Assembly (NCBI RefSeq): GCF_033807575.1 | Contig: NC_084729.1 | Location: 10,044,001 to 10,108,000, forward strand | Direction: 5' to 3' | Origin: Cydia pomonella | Lineage: Eukaryota > Arthropoda > Insecta > Lepidoptera > Tortricidae | Length of the DNA stretch: 64,000 bases | In this document: piece after piece, positions 48,001 to 57,000 of the stretch | How positions within the stretch are numbered: position 1 is the stretch's first letter | Layout: every line of letters begins with the position of its first letter | Program-made: the position numbers and the translations under genes | Notes under the pieces: model-generated | What the model was told of the DNA's origin: nothing | Seen by the model: the letters and a program-made list of their open reading frames with translations, nothing else | Databases searched by the model: none

Positions 48001-51000
48001 CAAATTTTATTTTAATTGTGTATTGTGTATATGATCCTTGTTGGTCGAAATAAAGAAATTAAAATATTTTCCGTCGCAATTTTGCGCAGCGTGCCATGTT
48101 TTCTTTTTTTCTCATTAGCCTCAAAACGGCCAGTGTAGACGTATGCTCGCTCTGTGTGGACCCGCCTATTTACTGACTGTACGCCCGCCCCCTGCTAATT
48201 CGCTAAACCTATATAGATGAGAATTGGTATGGAGATCGTCCGAGTCCCCGTGAAGGAAGTTGGAGAATTCATCATTCTTATTTTTCATTTTCGAAATCGA
48301 TTAAAAACATGTTTATTATTTAAGTTGTCGAAGTCGAAGTTATCCTGCGAGTCGTGCGGGGTGCAGTTCGCGAGCTCCGAGGCTATGAGCAGACACACGG
48401 ACGGACGGACACTCTGCGACGCGTCCTTAAAGTTAGTATATTTTTTTAGTATCTACAAATGTCGACCCCAGGTTCATCAAAAGAATAAAAATAGTATACA
48501 CAGCTTGTTCAGTAAATAAAAAGGCCTCGGCTTCGCCTGGTCCGAAAATTATATGTGATCTGCGACATTACTTACTTTACTGCCCTACGTATGTAATGTG
48601 CTATTTTTAATTTTGACCTTGGAGGCGGCTTATTTTTAACCATTAAACCAAATAATTTGATGTAATCGAACAAGGCAACATTTATTGCAGGGCGTGCGCT
48701 GCGTGCGGCGCGCTGTTCGCCACGGAGGAGGCGCGCGCGGCGCACGCGCGCACGCAGCATGAATTCTGCTGCGAGGAGGTAACTTGCACACATTTGTTGC
48801 ACTTCAGACTAACCCCCTTATTATGCGCGTCCACACAGTACGAGCCGCCTCGTGAGGAAATTGCTGCGCGGAGCAGCTTGGTCTGTATGCTCGAGGCAAT
48901 GCGGCCGAGGCACATATTCACAGACCGGGCTGCTCCGCGCGGCATATTCCGCGCGAGGCGGCACGTTCTGTGTGCACGCGCCCGCCTATTTGTGAAACTT
49001 GCCAAATCTCTAAAGTCCGTCTTAGCTGACTTTCCACTGATAATACAATAAGTGAGGTAATGTCAGTATTAACGTAATTTTTCATAGAAATTTGTCATTA
49101 ATAATGACATTCCATACCTTGACATTGTAAATGCCATGTTATCTTGGTCCGACTATTAACACTTTCGACACCGCGTACCCGACACTCGGGCACTCGTAAA
49201 CTTTACTCAGAAGCCGGCGCACCCGGTGGTCGGGCACGAGCTATAAACCTACACGCGAAGCCAAAGTACCCGACAGGCGGGCAAGCATTGCATCTTCGCT
49301 ACCTCAGGGCTGCCACTGCCACTAACAGAAAAAGTCCGCTGATTGTTATGTACTTGTGTGGTCGAAAAATTGGTACAGTTGATTATTATATTTTATTACT
49401 TCACTTTGTATTTTTATTTACTTAACCTAATGCGATTACAAAATAAAAATTCTTATTAGTTGGTTACGTTAAATTGCATACACGGGTATGTATCAATAAG
49501 AGTTAGAATTTTCGTAAATCGTACAACCTAAATTGATAAAACGGATAAACAGATGAGACAGCAGATTTAATTTTATTCACGTAAGTATACGAAAGTTACT
49601 TGGCACAGCCAGTGCGGCATTGAGTTGCACGTCGTTGCTCGACTAGCGAGTACTGTCGGTTTCTGGGGTATTGTTCGAAATTTTGCCTGGTTGCGAAAGT
49701 GTTAAACTTTATCTTTTTCTAAGACATTGTTATTTTCTAAGCTTGTGTAGATTTGACAGACGTTTATGAATATCGTCGTAACTATTTTTTTAATACCACG
49801 TCATTGGCAAACTAGCATACGGCCCGCCTGATAGTAAGCAGTCTCCATAGCCTATGTACGCCTGCAACTCGGCGCCGTTGCCGACCCTAACACTCCCTAC
49901 CCTCGTTGAGCTCTGGCAACCTTAACAACCAACCAACCTTTTTATTTAGTGTTTGATGAATCCTAAAATGCGTGCTCTAACACTTTAAATATTTATTTTA
50001 ACTGAACGGAGTGAAGCGTCTCTGTTTCAGCTTAGACAAACGTGATTTCGTATTCTGTCCGGCTGTTCTCCTCTACAGGTCGCATTTCTCAACCGATTCT
50101 TAGTTCGTTTGAAGTTTAGTGAGCAGTGCCGATATTTATATAGATTTTTTTGCTAATTTAAATAGCTGTAGCCCCATAGGGGTGGACGAGGTCCACAGCT
50201 CAACAATCCACTAGTATTAAATATATCTATTTTCATTATGCTCGGAAATGTTCACTTTATTGTAGCAAAAATAGAACGCGTAGTTCTTCTTTATGGTCAA
50301 ACTCTCTTCTTCCTCGCGTTGTCCCGGCATTTTGCCACGGCTCATGGGAGCCTGGGGTCCGCTTGGCAACTAATCCCGAGAATTTGCGTAGGCACTAGTT
50401 TTTACGAAAGCGACTGCCATCCGACCTTCCAACCCAGAGGGTAAACTAGGCCTTATTGGGATAAGTCCGGTTTCCTCACGATGTTTTCCTTCACCAAAAA
50501 GCGAAGGTAAATATCAAATGATACTTCGCACATACGGTACGACCCGGGGTTTGAACCCGCGACCTCCGGATTGCAAGTCGCATGCTCTTACCGCTAGGCC
50601 ACCAGCGCTTCTCTTTATGGTCAAACTCAAATTTAAAAAATCTAATATGTTACTTACTAAGAAAAATAAATGCAAACAGCCAATTATTATTATAATAGCC
50701 GCGTCTACACGGGTCAGCAGTTATTTCAAGCTGTAGGATAGAGTGAGATAGGAAGGTAAACCAACTTACATGTCTCGTTCTTTCCAGACCATCGTGTATG
50801 ATCGTGCGAAAACTGAATAAAATCAAAAACTTTTATATTTTTAAGGATGACAGGCGTGCACATACAGCTTATATTGCACAATTAAATTGAATGAACGAGT
50901 ATTTAATAGTACTGAATGACAGAATGAGTAGTTTGTTTTTGACGTTTTTGATGTGATGGTTCGATTAGAGCGATGCTTAGATAATAATTACTTAATTTTA

Positions 51001-54000
51001 TTTCCTCGCATGTTTGTAGAAAAACACTACATATGCCTCGGCAGGAATAGCAATTCGTGGATTTGTCTTTTTTGTCGGACTCCACGCGGCCTCTGCAATA
51101 ATGTACCATTTCATTATACCTTGTATCCCGTCAGTGCGACCAGTCCTTCGTGAGCCCGAGCTCGCTGGAGACGCATCACCAGCGCGTACACCTGCGCATC
51201 AAGTGGCCGGCGTACGGCCGCACCAGGGAGATGAACAAGGAGTACTACAGGAAGGTAACATTACCTGTATGGGGACACCCATTCATTACATCACACGTTT
51301 AGGGGGAGGGAGGGGGCAAGAAAATGTGACATTATATTTTTTAGACTACGTTTAATTATATTTTTTAGACTAGCCAATGAACTTTGAAAGCAATCTACAT
51401 CGTATAAATTTAACTTGGAACTCGGAAAATGTACAAATTGTTCGTTTTCTTTTATTTAAATACCTAAACACTATCACTATGTTCTCTTTTATGTCTGTCT
51501 ATTACTGTTTGTGTGTTTATGAATAAAACAAATTCTATTCTATTCTATTCTATTCTATTCTATTCTATTCTATTCTAAAGATACGGAGTATACACAAGGA
51601 AAATAACAGGTCCAATTGAACCTTACGTTGCGGTACCCCGAGCTTTTTCAGTTGAAGCTAAATTGTAAATAAAATATCTGTTTTAGATAAAAGAGAGGAC
51701 GCGACTTCGAGCGCAGGTCGTCTGCGAAATATGTGGAGCGAAACTCGTGGTGAGTAGGACAGAAAGGTATTCATTCTATAGTTGTACAGTCAGCGTCAAA
51801 TACTTCGTAGCAGTCAAAGTAGCCAAATAGTCCGGTACACCATATATTTAGTATGGTGTACCGAACTATTTGGCCACTTTGACTGCTACGAAGTATTTGA
51901 CGCTGACTGTACTTGCGTGGTGAGTGAAGGAAAGAATAGTAGGTACATTACTATAGAGGCCGGGAAACGTAGAGTTGCAGGCCAAGTAGGATAGAGATAC
52001 GCGGCCGGCAACCCCGTTTCTCGCCGAGATTTGTATAGTGCTTTTCTCAAACTTGCAATTAAAACAAAAAATGTAGTCAATTTCTTTTGTGGCGACCTAC
52101 TCGGCTCGCCACTCTACCAGCGGTGCCTTACGCGCGTAAGTCCGCGCGCCTGCGCGATGCGCCGCCGCCGTTGCTTAGCAACGAATATGCACAACAACGG
52201 TGATTTGTTGTGCATATTCGTCGCTAAGCAACGGTAGCGTACCTATATTTGTTGATGTTTGAATGCCAAGACGTTGTGTCACAATTTGACGTTAAAAAAC
52301 AAAAGAAGGTTGCTTTACAGTCCTAGGTGTGTAAGGCAGTATGAAATTCCTTTACATATCATCTTCACTCATGACACCTGATATGTAGCATTTCCGGACC
52401 TAATTTGACGTAAGTCATGTCATCATTTCATAGCAAGTTTGAGAAAAGGTATTTTCTCCAATATTATATTCACCTTATAAGAATAGTACGGGAAGTTCTT
52501 CGTTATGGTCAAACTCAAATTAAAAAAATTCAAACCACTATTGTCGTGTTTTAGCGGACGGGAAGTTATTCCTGTATTGTTTTTTACTTTTTAACATGTA
52601 TCCACGAAGACAAACGCAAACAGCCAATTAATATAGCCGCGGGCCGCGTCTACACGACCCGGTCAGTATCATATCAAGCTATAGGATAGAGTTGTGTCGT
52701 GTAAGATCGTGCGAATATTGCTTAATAAAATCAAAGATATTTTATATTTTTATAATGGTAGAATAAGTTATGATTTTTTTTTTAATAATTAAAGAGGGAA
52801 ATTGTCTTTGACGATTTTGATGTGAAGGTTCGATTTGAGTAAGTGTAAAAATATGGGTGTACACATCTTACTCAAAAATTTGTCCCCTAGCATCTTATTC
52901 CAGTGTAATAAGAGCGTAGTACAGTCAGTATCAAAAGTAGCGGATGAAACAACCCGCCAAAAGTATCTGATATTCCGGATAACTTTTCCAAATATAGATA
53001 AATTTCTAAAATTCGCGCTCAAAAGTATATCTTTTACAGCCTTAGTTGTTCTATATTCAAGACATCACTTTTTGTTAAGTTGTTACAGAATGGTAGATAC
53101 TTATGAAACGTTATTTGATCCGCTACTTCTGTTGCTGACTGTACCATATTTATGAGACGATTCTTTCGATATATATTTTTGCACTTGACTGTACCCACTA
53201 TGAGACCCTGCCTATGAAGCCGATGTTCCCGGGCTCGAATCCCGATAAGGGAATTTATTTGTGTGATGAGCACAGGTATTTGTTCCTGAGTCATGGGTGT
53301 TTTATGACTTTATTAATTTATCTATTTAAGTATATATATCGTCTCCGAGTGCCCAAAGTTCAGGCGCCATCAGATATATCGGAGCGGCCGAAGTGCTCAG
53401 AAATGTCTGTACACGCACTCTAACGCCTTGGCAATAGAGCAGTGTTCAGATATTTGTGAGCACCTTGGCCACTCCGATATATCTGATGGCGACTGTACAA
53501 ACTTTGCTTAGTTTGGGGCTAGGTCAATCTGTGTAAGATTATCCACAAAATATATTTATTTAAGAAGAAAGAAAAGTAATGATGAATTATTCAAATTAAG
53601 GTTAAGTTACAATATGAACTGTATGAATGGTACAACAAGTATTGTGTTTTGTCTCAGTCTAACGCGGCCCTGGAGAGGCACCAGCTCGGGCAGTGCAAGC
53701 GAGAGAGAAGCAGCAAGTCTTACCAGTGCCCCTCCTGCGACAAGCTGTGCGCCACCCGCCAGGGGCTGCAGGTAATATTAAGTACTTATACTATTTAGTA
53801 CTCTAATTTTAAGTACTTGGATGGAATTATACCCACGTCTACAGATTCCCAATACTTCAGATGCCCACGTCTACAGATTCCTATTTCTATAGATTCCCCA
53901 TTCTACTTAATCGTAAGTCTACAGATTCCCAATTCTGCTTAATCGTAAGTCTACAGATTCCCCATTCTACTTAATCGTAAGTCTACAGATTCCTAATTCT

Positions 54001-57000
54001 GCTTAATCGTAAGTCTACAGATTCCCCATTCTACTTAATCGTAAGTCTACAGATTCCTAATTCTGCTTAATCGTAAGTCTACAGATTCCTAATTCTGCTT
54101 AATCGTAAGTCTACAGATTCCCCATTCTACTTAATCGTAAGTCTACAGATTCTCAATTCTGCAAAATCGTAATTATACAGATTCCTATTTCTACTGATTC
54201 CCATGACTACGACTTTCCAATGTTACAAATGTCCAATACTACAGATTCTTATGACTACATTTGTAATTTTTTTCGTAGAATTAAAAATCAAAATGTTTAA
54301 AAATAAATTAAAACCAATCTTCTTAAAATTAAACTGTTTATTTTTAAATCAGTAGGGGAGAGTGGGGAATGTTGATCATCCCTTTTTATTTTAGTATAAA
54401 GTTTTTATCACTTGTGATGTAAAATCTGTTGAGATGGGTTGGGAATCTGTAATGCTGGAAAGCAGTAGAGTTCGGAATCTGTGTAGATGGGAACCCGACC
54501 GATAAAGAGTGAAAAGTTGCGGATCTGTTGAATTGGGAATTCGTAGAATTATGAATCAGTATAGTTAGGAATATGTAGAATTACGATTCTGTACAATATG
54601 AAATCTGTAGAGACGGGGATCTGTATATGAAATCTGACAAGGCGTCGCAGAGCCGTTTTCCGCAAATTTCCCGTGTCAGGCCGGTGGTAGACCAAGTCCA
54701 GTGTCGCATCGGTCTATTCAGCCACCAAAAACGGTGTCTCACTACTACTACTAATTTATTAAAAAAATTCTGAATGCTTCTGGCAAAGTAGATATATAGT
54801 TTAACGTTTAGGTTATTTTATATTGCATATATTTATTTAATCTACCAAGGTTTATGGCAGGGGTCGGCAAACTGAAGGCGGTGAAGGTGATTGCGGTTCA
54901 AGCCACGTTAAATGTAAAAAAAAAAAAACATTTTGAAAGTTCTTAGAACGTGAAAACAAAATATCCCTGTATGACATTTCTAAAACTGGTGACGTCTACT
55001 GCAATAGGTTCTCAAAAGTTTGTCGACACCTGACCTATGCCCTTTGTAGCCTAGATAATATCCACAACTGATTTATTACGTATATTTAGTACATGCTGTG
55101 ACGCTTTAATCCATGACAGAAAGGTTTCTAAAACTTCCTGTACCTGATGCGTACTGCAGTAGACGGAGGCGACCGCCCCTACTGGCCATAGTGCGCACGC
55201 GTACTCGTCTGCGCCTGCACTCCGCCGTACTGCGCGCAACTGCGCTCGCTAACTCCTTACTCCCGGCCCTACCAGAGTGTGATCTGTTTGCGACAGGGAT
55301 AGGAAGGCTAATATCTGAGTGGAAGGGAATGCTTGAAAGGATGCAAGACAGATATTCGTAGATGTAAGTTAGTTTTTAATTAATTAATAAATAAGTCGTT
55401 TTTAAGTTATGAATCTACGTAACGCTTTGGCGTAAGCTGTAATGTTATGATAACTTGATTCAATAAATAAATGACTTGATGATGTTAATTACCCGACTGC
55501 CAAAGGAGAGGAGGGTAATGTTTTTCGAGTGTATGTCTGTTTCTTTGTGGGCTCCTGTAGCCTAAATGGCTTCATGGATTTTGATCTTTGAGGTATCGTT
55601 AGATTCGTCTTGATCACGGGAGTGTCATAGGATGTCTTATTGGGGGTAACTAAAAAGTTATAAATAAAAAAACTAATTATTATAAAAAAATATAAAACCC
55701 GATTGCACACTAAAAAGAAGAAAACAAGCCCCACAAGAATATTGTTGTTGATGGTAAGTATCGCAGGCAGGGACCAACAGAGGGTTACTTTATAGTCATT
55801 TTGGTTGTTGGTTGTTAAGTTCACCTTTTAGCAGAATCTTACTTAGGTAGGCATTTTCGTTGGTGGCGGTCAAGTTGGCCCCGCCTGCGATACTTACCAT
55901 CAACAACAATATTCTTGTGGGGCTTGTTTTCTTCTTTTTAGTGTGCAGTCGGGTTTTATGTTTTTTTTTATAAGATGTAATGTTTTGAAAAGATGTGTCC
56001 CGCCAAGTTTCTTGCCGGTCCATATTGGGATACCCTCCTCCAATCGAGGGGGGATTTAAATCTTCTCGGGTCAGAGGTGTAGGGTTAGAGCAGTGGCGTA
56101 GCGAGGGGGGGGCTAGGGGGGCCATGGCCCCGGGCGGCACATGAGAGGGGGCGGCAAACACGGCATTTAAAAATATAAAATTATGAAATCCAAATTTTTC
56201 AAATCGCGTCACGAAACGCGCCAACGCACCGCGGGAGCCAACGGCGCGAGGCGAGGCGGCGGTGCAGGGCGTCTACCGCGAAAACCCAAATTCGTGAATT
56301 GCGTGGATCTTTCTATTTTACTCTCACTAAGACGTAATTAGAGTGACAGAGAAAAGTGACCGCAATTGACGAACTTCGATTTTCGTAGTTATAGGCCCAG
56401 GGGCGGTCCATCGCTGCCGAAATGCGGTGTTCGGAGCCACCGCCGATCTTACACGATTGTCCGCTGGTTATATGTTAAATAACGTCACATCAAATTGAAC
56501 ACAGCGCCCTTTGCCGGGTGCCATCGGCGCCTTCATACTAAAAATCTGGACATAGCCCGACGTACGTGGCGCGCCGCGCGCGTTCGGATGCCGGGCGCTC
56601 TCAGTGCCCTCATGCCAAAATAGTCGAGCGTAGCCCGATGAACGTGGCGCGCTGCACGCCATCGAATCACGATCACAGAATAAGTATTAGTATTTGTCAC
56701 AATCATGTTAAAAGCATCGGGCGTAGCCTGACGTAGGTATTGGGCGCTTTGCGTGCGCTGCTGTACTAAAGGCGCCTTCGCACAAAAATAATGTAAAATG
56801 AATTTAAATAATGAATCACAAAATGATAACCCTAAAATAAATAAAAATAAAAATTAGTACAAAAACTAAAACCAGACTACTGAAATTCGCGCTCTAAAAT
56901 GTATGAAGCAAGAAAAAAATCTAATCAAAAATAATACTTTACTTTTACCTTAAAGTTTATGACCGCAGCATACGACCACGGCTGTCCTTTAAATATGTTT

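Noticed and set aside
47812..48003. 63-codon minus-strand ORF
   Set aside because: Intronic, AT-rich, no domain; probably repeat sequence.
50545..50611. Possible tRNA gene on the minus strand with perfect A and B boxes
   Set aside because: It is the head of a SINE bounded by a 17-base target duplication.
54640..54760. CRISPR-like array because of the neighbouring regular 32-base repeats
   Set aside because: The 53917-54172 array has no unique spacers; it is a eukaryotic minisatellite.
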